NCBI GenBank assembly: GCA_003279845.1
Contig: QCGP01000012.1
Location: 1 to 42,007 of the forward strand
DNA: 42,007 bases
From: Prochlorococcus sp. AG-388-F11
GTDB lineage: Bacteria > Cyanobacteriota > Cyanobacteriia > PCC-6307 > Cyanobiaceae
Direction: 5' to 3'
The notes below the pieces were generated by a model, which saw nothing but the letters and a program-made list of their open reading frames with translations, was not told where the DNA came from and made no database searches. This document shows positions 10,521-18,867 of this stretch, one piece after another. A program made the translations under genes and the position numbers. Position 1 is the stretch's first letter, and each line of letters opens with the position of its first letter.

Positions 10521-11477
10521 ATGAAGGAAGTTTCCAAAACTGGTCACTTCACAATAGATTTGCCAAGCTCTGATGCTGCTACAGCATTATCGGGACCTGG
10601 TAATTCTTTCTTAAAAAAGTTTGAGTCTCTAACAGGAGTTTCTTTAACTATAAGAGGATTACAACTTGAAATGAACGGTGTTATATCAAAAATTGAGAGA
10701 GCATCAGCATTGGTAGAGCTGACAAGACCAATTTGGGAACAAGGTTTAGAAGTCCCAGAGGTAGATCTTAAAGCAGCTTTAAGTTCTTTAAATATGGGAG
10801 AATCATCTTCTCATGCCCAACTTGCAAAAAAAGTTATTGCTCGTTCCAAAGAAGGAAGGTATTTAAGGCCAAGAACCATTAGGCAAAAAGAATATGTTGA
10901 ATCAATTGAAAACTTTGATCTTACTTTTGCAATTGGTCCAGCAGGCACTGGTAAAACATTTCTGGCAACTGTTTGTGCAGCAAGACTTTTAAATGAGAAA
11001 AAAATAGAAAAAATTATTTTAACTAGACCAGCAGTTGAGGCCGGTGAAAGTTTGGGATTTCTGCCTGGAGATTTGCAACAAAAAGTAGATCCATATTTAA
11101 GGCCATTATTTGATTCTTTACATAGTATTTTTGGCCTTGATAGAACAAATTCGTTAATTGATAAAGGAATTATTGAAGTTGCTCCCTTAGCATTTATGAG
11201 AGGCAGAACCTTAGATAACTCTTTGGTTATTTTAGATGAAGCACAAAACACAACTTGCTCTCAAATGAGAATGTTTTTAACCAGGTTAGGTGAGAGATCA
11301 AAAATGGTTGTAAACGGAGACATTACACAAATTGATTTAAAAAAAGATTTGGAAAGCGGCCTCATTGAGGCATCAAGAATTTTCTCTGAAACTGAAGGTA
11401 TAAAATTTTGTTACTTAACAGTTGAAGATGTAGTTCGACACCCTTTAGTTCAGAAAATTATTGAGGCTTATCAATAA
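10521..11477 (+). CDS. PhoH-family ATPase (PhoH-like, RNA-associated)
   Basis: A cytoplasmic P-loop ATPase of the PhoH/YbeZ family; members are linked to RNA handling and ribosome maturation, but the exact role here is not shown. The 318-residue protein has an N-terminal KH-like part (about 1-75) followed by the ATPase domain, with Walker A GPAGTGKT (139-146), Walker B LVILDEAQN (about residue 234 onward), TRPAVEAGESLGFLPGD and sensor-like VNGDITQIDL. This is the cyanobacterial form of the chromosomal, cellular PhoH rather than the short phage form. Its place after ffh and rpsP agrees with a translation-related job. Confidence 0.92.
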   Translation: MKEVSKTGHFTIDLPSSDAATALSGPGNSFLKKFESLTGVSLTIRGLQLEMNGVISKIERASALVELTRPIWEQGLEVPEVDLKAALSSLNMGESSSHAQLAKKVIARSKEGRYLRPRTIRQKEYVESIENFDLTFAIGPAGTGKTFLATVCAARLLNEKKIEKIILTRPAVEAGESLGFLPGDLQQKVDPYLRPLFDSLHSIFGLDRTNSLIDKGIIEVAPLAFMRGRTLDNSLVILDEAQNTTCSQMRMFLTRLGERSKMVVNGDITQIDLKKDLESGLIEASRIFSETEGIKFCYLTVEDVVRHPLVQKIIEAYQ

Positions 11478-11550
11478 CTTTATAACTCTGGTGATCCGTA
11501 CCCTGAAATTTTAAAAATCAAGTAGAATAAATCTATATTCAAAAAAAAAA

Positions 11551-12288
11551 ATGCCAGCAAGTAGTAATTTCAATCAAGCTATTCGTGAAGCACAAAATAG
11601 TTCAATTGTTGGACCTAATGTTGTTCAAAAAGCTTTACCCTATGTAGGTGGAGGTATGGTGCTAACTTCTTTAGGTGTTTTAGCGGGTGTCTCACTAATA
11701 GCAACAAACCCAGGACTTTTCCAGCCTCTCTCAATAGTTGCTTTAATTGCAGAATTGGTTTTGTTTTTTATAGCCACAAGTGCTGCGAATAATGCAAATA
11801 ATGCAAAGGCTTTGCCCTTACTTACAGGATTTAGTTTGCTAACTGGGTTCACCTTAAGCGGGATAGTAGCTTTAGCAATAGGAACAATTGGTATAGGTTC
11901 GGTTGGTACGGCTGCATTAGCTACCGGTATTACTTTCGTTATTGCCTCTTACACTGGCCAAAGAATGAGCGATAGTGTCGGTCAAGCACTTAGTGGGGTG
12001 GTTGGCCTTGGATTGATAGGTCTTCTTATCGCAATGTTTGTTCAACTAATTGGAGGATTCTTCGCTCCTAGTGTTTTTGGCGGTTCAGGACTCGAATTGA
12101 TTATTGCAGGATTTGGAACTGTCTTATTCGTTGCAATGTCTTTCTTAGATTTCTATACAATGCCAAGAAGATATAACGATGAGCAATACCTTGCAGGTGC
12201 TTTAGGTATGTATCTAACTTATATTAATCTCTTTGTTTTCATATTGAGATTAATGATTGCACTTCAAGGCGGTGGAAGAAGAGACTAA
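11551..12288 (+). CDS. Bax inhibitor-1 (YccA/UPF0005) family membrane protein
   Basis: A 245-residue membrane protein with about seven hydrophobic segments. The family match rests on the overall layout, the ALATGITFVIASYTGQRMS segment, the FLDFYTMPRRYNDEQYLAGALGMYLTYINLF motif region near the C terminus (with the Asp-rich pair used in proton-sensitive gating in characterised members), and the short charged tail. Family members act as calcium leak channels or modulators of membrane proteases such as FtsH; which applies here is unknown. It is followed by a clear terminator hairpin. It begins after a run of A residues just before the ATG. Confidence 0.85.
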   Translation: MPASSNFNQAIREAQNSSIVGPNVVQKALPYVGGGMVLTSLGVLAGVSLIATNPGLFQPLSIVALIAELVLFFIATSAANNANNAKALPLLTGFSLLTGFTLSGIVALAIGTIGIGSVGTAALATGITFVIASYTGQRMSDSVGQALSGVVGLGLIGLLIAMFVQLIGGFFAPSVFGGSGLELIIAGFGTVLFVAMSFLDFYTMPRRYNDEQYLAGALGMYLTYINLFVFILRLMIALQGGGRRD

Positions 12289-12307
12289 ATTATTTAATTG
12301 TCTAATT

Positions 12308-12335
12308 AAAAGCGTAGTTTTACTTCTACGCTTTT
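12308..12335. terminator. Bidirectional intrinsic terminator
   Basis: Perfect 10-bp arms AAAAGCGTAG (12308-12317) and CTACGCTTTT (12326-12335) with an 8-nt loop, followed by more T residues on the plus strand. On the minus strand the hairpin is also followed by a T-rich stretch. It lies between two convergent genes that end at 12288 and 12336, so it can stop both. It is the clearest terminator in the window. Confidence 0.9.
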
Positions 12336-12863
12336 TTATTGGGCAATATCAAAAATTTGTTTTTTTATAAATTCCTTCTGCTCTGAGTCATATTTTACTG
12401 AATTGTCAAAACTATTCCCCATGTTATCTAGGTCTCTTAGGACTTGACCAACAGACTTTGTAACTAACTTAGTTTCAAGTAGTCGCAAAATAGCTTTACA
12501 TCTATCTGAAATATTTTCTGATGTTATCTCATATTCATGATTATTATCTCTTCGATGAATAATAATTTGAGCGGAACTCATTATTAAATTTTTTAATACT
12601 ATGCCTGCTACAGCATCCCCACCTTCGTTTAGTTTGTAAATTAGTGAAAAAGGAAGTTTATCTAACAAAAAACATTCTTTATCTGACAGAGCGTAAGCAA
12701 AAAATCCTCTGAGTCCATTTCTGGTTTTAATTAGCTCTGCAATTCTATCGGCTAAAACCTCTTCGCTGAGTATATCTTCATCCCACTCTTTACACCATTG
12801 TGCGGATATATTTATTGCTTGCGTAAAAGAAGCTTCCTTTAAATTTATGGTTTTTTTTTTCAT
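12336..12863 (-). CDS. Conserved-looking protein of unknown function
   Basis: A 175-residue, soluble, charged protein without signal peptide or membrane segment. I do not recognise a family with confidence. It has alternating hydrophobic and charged stretches suggesting a helical fold, e.g. ILSEEVLADRIAELIKTRNG and DRCKAILRLLETKLVTKSVG, and one conserved-looking FLLDKLPFSLIYKLNEGGDAV region. It starts at ATG 12863, 37 bp from the divergent era gene, and ends at the bidirectional terminator. Codon use is like its neighbours and it is likely a standard picocyanobacterial hypothetical gene. Confidence 0.75.
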   Translation of the reverse strand: MKKKTINLKEASFTQAINISAQWCKEWDEDILSEEVLADRIAELIKTRNGLRGFFAYALSDKECFLLDKLPFSLIYKLNEGGDAVAGIVLKNLIMSSAQIIIHRRDNNHEYEITSENISDRCKAILRLLETKLVTKSVGQVLRDLDNMGNSFDNSVKYDSEQKEFIKKQIFDIAQ

Positions 12864-12900
12864 TTTTGATCAGAATTTTATTATTGATGCATAAAAGTCT

Positions 12901-13812
12901 TTGACTAATTATAGATCTGGGTTTGTAACTTTACTAGGAAGGCCAAATGTGGGTAAATCTACTTTAATAAATAAATTGATTGGAGAAAAAATAACAATTA
13001 CTTCTCCTATAGCGCAAACTACTAGAAATAAATTAAAAGGGATACTTACTACAAAAAATGGGCAAATAATTTTTGTCGATACGCCAGGTGTTCATAAACC
13101 TCATCATCGACTTGGAGAAATATTAGTAAAAAACGCTAAATCTGCAATTAATGGAGTTGATATGGTTATTTTTGTAATTGATTCAAGTGAAGAACCTGGG
13201 AGAGGTGATGAATATATATTGAACTTTTTAATTGCAAATAAAACTGAGTTTATTGTTGCATTAAATAAGTGGGATTTGGTTAATAAAGAATTTAAGAATT
13301 TACGATTAGATCAATATAGAAGATTTTTTGGAATTAATAGAAACTTTCAAATTTTAAGTGCTTCCAAAGGAGAAGGATGTTCTGAACTAGTAGATATGGC
13401 ACTTAATTTTCTTCCAGAAGGACCAAAACTTTATGGTGAAGAGACAATATGTGACCAACCATTAGATAACTTATTATCTGATTTAGTAAGAGAGCAGGTT
13501 TTAATAAATACGAGAGAAGAAGTACCTCATAGTGTTGCTGTAAAGATAGAAAAGATAGAGGAAATGAAAAGAAAAAATGGCGAAAGTTTTACAGCTATTT
13601 TGGCTACCATTATTGTTGAAAGATCAACTCAAAAAGGTATTCTCATTGGAAAGAAAGGTTCAATGTTAAAAATTATTGGTCAGTCAGCAAGATCCAATAT
13701 GTCAAAGTTAATTGATGGCCCAGTTCATCTAGAGTTGTTTGTGAAAGTTGTTCCAAATTGGAGAAAAAAAGAATCAAGGTTAATTGAGTTTGGTTATGAG
13801 GAAGATTTCTAG
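12901..13812 (+). CDS. era: GTPase Era
   Basis: A GTPase that binds the 3' end of 16S rRNA and assists 30S assembly. The 303-residue protein shows G1 GRPNVGKST (13-21), G3 DTPG, G4 NKWD, G5 SASKG, and a C-terminal KH domain with ILIGKKGSMLKIIG. The start is TTG at 12901, which gives the family's usual distance to G1. Its stop codon touches the ATG of the next gene (13813), implying coupled translation with trmD. It heads a tightly packed run up to larB. Confidence 0.95.
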   Translation: MTNYRSGFVTLLGRPNVGKSTLINKLIGEKITITSPIAQTTRNKLKGILTTKNGQIIFVDTPGVHKPHHRLGEILVKNAKSAINGVDMVIFVIDSSEEPGRGDEYILNFLIANKTEFIVALNKWDLVNKEFKNLRLDQYRRFFGINRNFQILSASKGEGCSELVDMALNFLPEGPKLYGEETICDQPLDNLLSDLVREQVLINTREEVPHSVAVKIEKIEEMKRKNGESFTAILATIIVERSTQKGILIGKKGSMLKIIGQSARSNMSKLIDGPVHLELFVKVVPNWRKKESRLIEFGYEEDF

Positions 13813-15033
13813 ATGAGTAGTTTTAATTTTGATGTAATTACATTATTCCCAAAAGCTTTTGAATTAATAAAAAATTCAGGGGTCATAACAAGAGCTCTAG
13901 AAAAGAATTTGATCGATGTAAATTTACATGATTTAAGAGAATATGGTGAAGGTTCTTACAGACAAGTAGATGATAAGCCATATGGAGGAGGAGCAGGTAT
14001 GGTACTAAAACCTGAACCTATTTATAAGGCATATGAATCAATTAGAAAATTACCTAAAAGTAAAACTTTGTTGATGACCCCACAGGGTAAAATCTTAAAG
14101 CAAAAAGATCTTGTGAGATGGTCCACTTTGAACCAAATAATAATTATTTGTGGTCAATATGAAGGTTTTGATGAAAGGATTAGAAGTTTAGCTGATGAAG
14201 AGATATCGATTGGCGATTATGTACTGTCTGGAGGAGAAATACCTGCAATATCTATAATTAACGGTTTGACTAGACTATTGCCAGGCACTCTTGGTGATCC
14301 AGGCTCCCTAGTGGATGAGAGCCATAATTCTTCTTTGTTAGAGTATCCTCAATACACGAGGCCGTTGATTTTTAAAGATATGAGAGTGCCAGATATTTTA
14401 GTGAGCGGTAATCATGAAGAGATTAAATCATGGAGAAGACGAAAAAGTATTGAAAGAACATTGGAAAGAAGAAGTGACTTAATTTCAAATGAAAACTATA
14501 AAAAATTCCCACAAAGTAAGAGAATAATAAAAGAAGCTAATCAATTCATGAAATTTAGAATAGGTAATGGATACGATATTCATAGACTAGTAGGAGATAG
14601 AGATTTAATTATTGGAGGTGTAAAATTGCATCATCCTGAAAACCTAGGATTGGATGGCCATAGTGATGCTGATGTTTTAAGTCACTCAATAATGGATGCA
14701 TTATTGGGAGCACTTTCGCTGGGCGATATAGGAAAGTATTTCCCCCCATCTGATGAAAAATGGAAAAATGCTGATAGCTTGTTTTTATTATCAAAAGTAA
14801 TTGATTTAATAAGGCAAGATGGTTGGGAAATAAATAATATTGATAGTGTTATTGTCGCTGAAAGGCCAAAAATCTTGCCACATGTAAAAAAAATGAAAAA
14901 AAACATATCTGAGATCTTAAATATTGATGAAAATTTAATTGGGATTAAAGCAACTACGAATGAAAAATTGGGTCCAGAAGGCAGAGAAGAGGGTATAAGT
15001 TGCCATTCAGTGGTTCTACTTGAGAAAAAATGA
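13813..15033 (+). CDS. trmD-ispF: TrmD-IspF in one reading frame
   Basis: One uninterrupted 406-codon frame. Residues 1-~235 are tRNA (guanine-N1)-methyltransferase TrmD, which makes m1G37 in tRNAs, with the trefoil-knot motifs [10 protein letters not shown] and [13 protein letters not shown]. From residue 246 comes a complete IspF, 2-C-methyl-D-erythritol 2,4-cyclodiphosphate synthase of the MEP isoprenoid pathway, with zinc ligands D255 and H257 (GYDIH) and H291 (DADVLSH) plus the closing [14 protein letters not shown]. The two enzymes are unrelated in function. No stop codon separates them; only about ten linker residues do. Internal initiation at the ATG at 14548 could still release free IspF. 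It overlaps the next gene by 4 bp (ATGA). Confidence 0.85.
   Translation: MSSFNFDVITLFPKAFELIKNSGVITRALEKNLIDVNLHDLREYGEGSYRQVDDKPYGGGAGMVLKPEPIYKAYESIRKLPKSKTLLMTPQGKILKQKDLVRWSTLNQIIIICGQYEGFDERIRSLADEEISIGDYVLSGGEIPAISIINGLTRLLPGTLGDPGSLVDESHNSSLLEYPQYTRPLIFKDMRVPDILVSGNHEEIKSWRRRKSIERTLERRSDLISNENYKKFPQSKRIIKEANQFMKFRIGNGYDIHRLVGDRDLIIGGVKLHHPENLGLDGHSDADVLSHSIMDALLGALSLGDIGKYFPPSDEKWKNADSLFLLSKVIDLIRQDGWEINNIDSVIVAERPKILPHVKKMKKNISEILNIDENLIGIKATTNEKLGPEGREEGISCHSVVLLEKK
14548..15033 (+). other. ispF: IspF part of the fused frame, with its own possible start
   Basis: The ATG at 14548 is exactly where a stand-alone IspF would begin ([14 protein letters not shown]) and would give a normal 161-residue enzyme. 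There is no strong Shine-Dalgarno motif in front of it, only the purine-rich AAAAGAAG about 10 nt upstream. Whether a separate protein is made, a fusion, or both, cannot be decided from DNA. Confidence 0.55.
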
Positions 15034-15476
15034 AAATAAATCTTAATTTGAAAAAAAAAATTCAAATATTTTTTCTAGTTTTAATATGCTTAGTAGTTTT
15101 AATTTTTCAATCTGATGTTCCCAATTTAAAAGCTCTTACTATGGATAATTATCAAGGTGAAATGGTTATTGAGGAATTAAGACTTAAAGTCTCCGCTGAT
15201 GTAAAAGCAACATGGTTGAATGCTGAAAAAGAAGTATGGGAGCCATGGTTATCTTCTCAAGATGGTTTTTTGGGGAGACAATTATTTTGGGATAAAGAAA
15301 AAGAAGAAGCTTTAATATTGGTAAATTGGGAAAGTAAAAAACTATGGAAAAGCATACCAATGTCAGAAGTAAATGTAGTCCAACAAAAATTTGAAGATAA
15401 TGTTAAAGCTGCTCTAAATGTAGGAGAAAATCCTTTTAAATTAATTTATGAGGGAGAGTTAGATAAGCAAAGATGA
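15030..15476 (+). CDS. TIGR03792-like cyanobacterial protein
   Basis: A 148-residue protein with a basic N terminus and one hydrophobic segment (about residues 10-28), so a membrane anchor or signal sequence. The remainder resembles the cyanobacterial TIGR03792 family, a small ferredoxin-like/dimeric alpha-beta barrel-type domain: [19 protein letters not shown], then [20 protein letters not shown] and [17 protein letters not shown]. No enzyme function is established to my knowledge. It overlaps the stop of the preceding frame by 4 bp and the start of larB by 4 bp, so translation is likely coupled along the run. Confidence 0.75.
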   Translation: MKINLNLKKKIQIFFLVLICLVVLIFQSDVPNLKALTMDNYQGEMVIEELRLKVSADVKATWLNAEKEVWEPWLSSQDGFLGRQLFWDKEKEEALILVNWESKKLWKSIPMSEVNVVQQKFEDNVKAALNVGENPFKLIYEGELDKQR

Positions 15477-16129
15477 ATTTTGATATCAAGTTTGATTTTC
15501 AAAGAAGAGAGAGGCTTGGACTCATTGAGGCTATTTGGGGGCAAAACAAGAGTATTGACCAATTAAAGAGATTATCTGAAAGTGTATTAAGTAAAAATGA
15601 GGTTGTTTATATTACTAGGATTAATAGTGAAAAGGCTAATTATCTTTTAGATTTGTATGATGATGCACGATTCTATGAAGAAGCAAATTGCCTAATAATT
15701 GGAAAAAATATTAATAAAATAAATACAAATAAAAAAGTTGCCATAATTTCAGGAGGGTCAAGTGATTTGGCCGTAACACTTGAAGCACAATTAGCGCTTG
15801 AAATTTATGGAGTGAATTGTAAATCCTTTATAGATGTTGGAGTAGCAGGACTTCATCGATTAATGAGTCATTTAGAAGAAATTAATAAATATAATGTATT
15901 AATAGTTTGTGCTGGAATGGAAGGAGCCTTGGCAACAGTTGTGGGAGGATTATTACCACAACCTATAATTGCAGTACCTGTTTCGGTTGGCTACGGCGTT
16001 AGTAAGAATGGCGACGCTGCTTTAAATAGTATGTTGTCAAGTTGTTCTCCAGGTATTGCCGTTATGAATATAGATAATGGTTACGGAGCAGCAATGGCGG
16101 CTCTGAGAATTATTAAAAGTATTTCCTAA
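15473..16129 (+). CDS. larB: LarB-family nicotinate adenine dinucleotide carboxylase
   Basis: LarB carboxylates and hydrolyses nicotinic acid adenine dinucleotide in the first step of nickel-pincer cofactor synthesis; the fold is related to PurE. The 218-residue protein shows the PurE-like nucleotide region AIISGGSSDLAVTLEAQ, DVGVAGLHRLMSH, VCAGMEGALATVVGGLL, PIIAVPVSVGYG and the closing NIDNGYGAAMAALRI. The length is near the family norm. No larC or larE is in the window, so the pathway may be elsewhere or the protein may act otherwise. It is the last gene of the run starting at era. Confidence 0.88.
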   Translation: MNFDIKFDFQRRERLGLIEAIWGQNKSIDQLKRLSESVLSKNEVVYITRINSEKANYLLDLYDDARFYEEANCLIIGKNINKINTNKKVAIISGGSSDLAVTLEAQLALEIYGVNCKSFIDVGVAGLHRLMSHLEEINKYNVLIVCAGMEGALATVVGGLLPQPIIAVPVSVGYGVSKNGDAALNSMLSSCSPGIAVMNIDNGYGAAMAALRIIKSIS

Positions 16130-16134
16130 TTGAT

Positions 16135-16266
16135 TTACTTTTTTTCTATTTCTAAAAGGTTTTCTATCCATAAACTAAGTTGTTTTGAAAGCATTCCTTC
16201 ATCTCTCATTTTGATTGCTTTTATCACGACCTCTGTATTAACCCATTCTGGAAATCTTTTCGGCAT
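16135..16266 (-). CDS. Small 43-residue ORF of unknown function
   Basis: An ATG-started frame encoding 43 residues beginning MPKRFPEWVNTEVV and ending ENLLEIEKK. It reads as a compact amphipathic helical peptide (WVNTEVVIKAIKMRDEGML) with good Lys/Glu/Trp content rather than random translation of AT-rich DNA. It occupies most of the first part of a 484-bp region after larB and is transcribed against it. It may be an uncharacterised picocyanobacterial small protein. Confidence 0.5.
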   Translation of the reverse strand: MPKRFPEWVNTEVVIKAIKMRDEGMLSKQLSLWIENLLEIEKK

Positions 16267-16333
16267 TTATTTATATATTCAGTAACTTTAATTTGGTACA
16301 AATTTTTATAAAGACAAGACCTAAGTAACAAAT

Positions 16334-16501
16334 TTAATCTTTTATGTTTGATTTTGTACCTAATCTAGAAAGCTCAGAAGATGTATGTTCATTTTCTACA
16401 TTTTTTAATCTTTCAATTAACTCAGAAAGATCTTTGTGTGCTAACTCCCCATTTTGCTCCCATTTTAAGGACCTTGAGTTAATATCAATTTTTTCTTTCA
16501 T
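16334..16501 (-). CDS. Small 55-residue ORF of unknown function
   Basis: An ATG-started frame of 55 residues beginning MKEKIDINSRSLKWEQNG, with a predicted helix DLSELIERLKNVENEH and a polar C terminus. It is hydrophilic and not membrane-bound. It lies 67 bp upstream of the 43-residue ORF on the same strand, so the two could be cotranscribed, and 112 bp beyond the stop of thiS. No family is recognised. Confidence 0.45.
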   Translation of the reverse strand: MKEKIDINSRSLKWEQNGELAHKDLSELIERLKNVENEHTSSELSRLGTKSNIKD

Positions 16502-16613
16502 TGTTTTATTAAGGTAATAAGAATATAAAACGAAAACAGGAAAAATTTGGTTAATGTTTCAAGGCTAAACTTAAAAAATTATGAAGATTTTTAATATAAG
16601 AAAATTTTATCTT

Positions 16614-16823
16614 TTAACCACCTCCAACTATTGAAACGATTTCTAAATTATCCCCATCTTTAAGTTTTACTTTTTCCCAATTTATGGAATTAATAATTAA
16701 ATTATTCAATTCTACGACAATTGTGTTGGGTTTATATCCCATTAAATTTAAAGCTTTAGATAGTAGAGCATTTTCTTGATCAAGTTCTATTTTTTTTTCT
16801 TCTCCATTTACTTTGATTTTCAT
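16614..16823 (-). CDS. thiS: Sulfur carrier protein ThiS
   Basis: A ubiquitin-like sulfur donor for making the thiazole ring of thiamine. The 69-residue protein starts MKIKVNGEEKKIEL and ends in IVGGG, keeping the C-terminal Gly-Gly on which the thiocarboxylate is formed. Its start lies inside the end of thiE, overlapping by 44 bp in a different frame, so it is translated downstream of thiE from one message. Confidence 0.93.
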   Translation of the reverse strand: MKIKVNGEEKKIELDQENALLSKALNLMGYKPNTIVVELNNLIINSINWEKVKLKDGDNLEIVSIVGGG

Positions 16824-17868
16824 GTGACAATTCTTTTAAAATCATAATAGCGTCTTCTTTAGGATGTTCAGAATTCATTAATTGAGAAACTAAGGCTACT
16901 TTTTTAAACCCATTTCTTTTTAAATATGAAATATTATTCGACTTAATTCCTCCGATAGCAAACCAAGGAATATCTAAACTTTTTGTTAATGTTTTGATCT
17001 TTTCAATACCTATTGGTTTTTTGTTCTTTTTTGTTGCTGTTTCAAATACTGGGCCTATTCCTATGTAATCACAACCCTCTTTAAGGGCATTAGAAATATC
17101 AATTTCATTATTTGCGCTTGTACCAATAATTTTTGAATATCCTAATAATTTTCTTGCGGTTTTTAAGTCTAAATCATCTTGTCCAAGATGAATTCCATCT
17201 GCATTAGAAGCAAGAGCTATATCAAGTCTGTCGTTAATGATGAACAAAGAATTATATTTTTTACATAGATTTTTAATCTTAATTGCTTCTTGAAGATTAT
17301 CTTTATCAGTTCCTGTTTTAAATCTATGTTGAATGATTCTTACTCCTGCAATTAAAATCTCTTCTATTATTTCTAATAAATTGTCCTTTTGATCTGTGAT
17401 TACATATAAGTCATTTTCTTTTAATATTTCCTCAGAATTCTTACACTTGCTTAAGTTTAATAAATCGATTTCTATAGTATAAATTTCATATCTAATTTCA
17501 GAAGCAATTTTTGAAAGCTCATTATTATGCTGCCTTGAGAATTCTTCTATTACTCTTAATGCTTCTTGAACTCTGCCTGAATTAGAACTTATAATTTGCT
17601 CAGAGGTATTTCTGTTGATTTGCTCTTGGTGGATCAATCCTTTGCATTTGTCCTCAATATGATTTCTAGATTGTTTATAAACTTCTAGATGATTTTTTCC
17701 TAAAATTTGTCTAAAATTTTTAATCCTTTTAACATATTTTTCTTTGCCCAGACCAAATCTAGCCCAATCCTCCAGTACTCGTAATCCCTCTCTAGCTCTG
17801 TCTAGATTAGCGTCAATAATTTGATAAATTCTTAAATCTTCAGCGTTTGTAGTATTGGAATTCAACAT
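16780..17868 (-). CDS. thiE: Thiamine-phosphate synthase with N-terminal extension
   Basis: Joins the pyrimidine and thiazole phosphates to give thiamine phosphate. The C-terminal ~200 residues are the ThiE TIM barrel: DLYVITDQKD, IIQHRFK, LFIINDRLDIALASNADGIH, GQDDL, DYIGIGPVFETATKK and WFAIGGI. The N-terminal ~150 residues (IIDANLDRAREGLRVLEDWA onward) match the extension typical of cyanobacterial ThiE, which I recall as a ThiD2-type domain (salvage pyrimidine phosphate handling); that assignment is from memory. The barrel has QHRFK where most have Q-R-(E/D)-K. It lies 7 bp after ribF on the same strand and overlaps thiS. Confidence 0.93.
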   Translation of the reverse strand: MLNSNTTNAEDLRIYQIIDANLDRAREGLRVLEDWARFGLGKEKYVKRIKNFRQILGKNHLEVYKQSRNHIEDKCKGLIHQEQINRNTSEQIISSNSGRVQEALRVIEEFSRQHNNELSKIASEIRYEIYTIEIDLLNLSKCKNSEEILKENDLYVITDQKDNLLEIIEEILIAGVRIIQHRFKTGTDKDNLQEAIKIKNLCKKYNSLFIINDRLDIALASNADGIHLGQDDLDLKTARKLLGYSKIIGTSANNEIDISNALKEGCDYIGIGPVFETATKKNKKPIGIEKIKTLTKSLDIPWFAIGGIKSNNISYLKRNGFKKVALVSQLMNSEHPKEDAIMILKELSHENQSKWRRKKNRT

Positions 17869-17875
17869 TTGTAAC

Positions 17876-18799
17876 TTATTTTTTGTAGTTTTTAAAAATT
17901 CTTAGAGCATTATCTCTATCTTTTTTAATTTGATTAGAAAGTTGATCTATATTCTTAAACTGGATTTGAGATCTCAGCTTTTCAATCGGCTCTACAGATA
18001 GATTTAAACCATATAGATCTATATCTTGATTAATTAAATGAACTTCAACTGCAGATGGCAATAAAGGATTTATTGTTGGTTGAGAGCCAAGATTCATAAT
18101 AGATTCAATTTTTTGGTTGGAATTTTCTATAGTCGTCCAAGCTGCGTAGACTCCTTCTCCAGGTAAAAATTTTCTACCATCTATTTCAAGATTTGCGGTA
18201 GGCCATCCTATACTTTTCCCAATTCCTTTACCTTTAACAACCTTTCCATTAAAACTATAAGGCCTATTAAGCATTGAGAAAGCATTTTTTAGATCACTTT
18301 TCTCTAATAAATCTCTTATTCTGCTACTGCTTATTCTTCCTTCTTTGTCTTCTAAAATTGGAGTAATTTTTAGTTTTATATCCGTATCTTTAATCGTATT
18401 TTTTATAGTATTTATATTTCCACTTCTTCTAAATCCGAATTTAAAATTAGCACCTACAGAAATGTTTTTTGCTTGTAATTGATTTATCAAAATATCTTTT
18501 ACAAATCGTTCTGCACTTAATTTGGATAATTCCTTATCAAAAGGAATCAGAACTAATTGTTCAATCCCGAGATCCTCAAGAATAGGTAGTTTTTCATAAG
18601 GAAGATCAAGTCTAAGACGCGTCTCTTTGTATAGAACTTCTCTGGGATGAGGCCAGAAGCTTGCAATTGTTGGAGTATATTGATTTTCCTCAACTACAGT
18701 TTTTATTAATTTTCTGTGGCCAGCATGAAGCCCATCAAAACTTCCAATAGCTATTGAGGTAGGATTCTTTACTTCAGATGGCGATATTAAAGAGATCAA
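17876..18799 (-). CDS. ribF: Bifunctional riboflavin kinase / FAD synthetase
   Basis: Makes FMN and then FAD from riboflavin. The N-terminal nucleotidyltransferase domain shows GSFDGLHAGH (19-28) and the SSSRIRDLL motif. The C-terminal flavokinase domain shows GKVVKGKGIGKSIGWPTANL, the phosphate-binding PTAN motif, and GVYAAW. The 307 residues are the usual length. It heads the minus-strand run ribF-thiE-thiS and is divergent from the DUF3611 gene over 68 bp. Confidence 0.95.
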   Translation of the reverse strand: MISLISPSEVKNPTSIAIGSFDGLHAGHRKLIKTVVEENQYTPTIASFWPHPREVLYKETRLRLDLPYEKLPILEDLGIEQLVLIPFDKELSKLSAERFVKDILINQLQAKNISVGANFKFGFRRSGNINTIKNTIKDTDIKLKITPILEDKEGRISSSRIRDLLEKSDLKNAFSMLNRPYSFNGKVVKGKGIGKSIGWPTANLEIDGRKFLPGEGVYAAWTTIENSNQKIESIMNLGSQPTINPLLPSAVEVHLINQDIDLYGLNLSVEPIEKLRSQIQFKNIDQLSNQIKKDRDNALRIFKNYKK

Positions 18800-18867
18800 A
18801 AGATTACGTGCAATTTTATGATTTTGATGGCAAATTTGAATAGATTATAGTTTATTCAATCAAATGA

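Noticed and set aside
10811..11251. Open 146-codon frame on the minus strand inside the PhoH-family gene
   Set aside because: It lies wholly opposite a gene with clear Walker motifs, its composition (Ser/Pro-rich) is that of an antisense shadow, and no motif is seen.
14682..15065. Open 127-codon minus-strand frame opposite ispF
   Set aside because: It is Phe/Ser-rich and without domain features; the plus strand holds conserved IspF motifs throughout.
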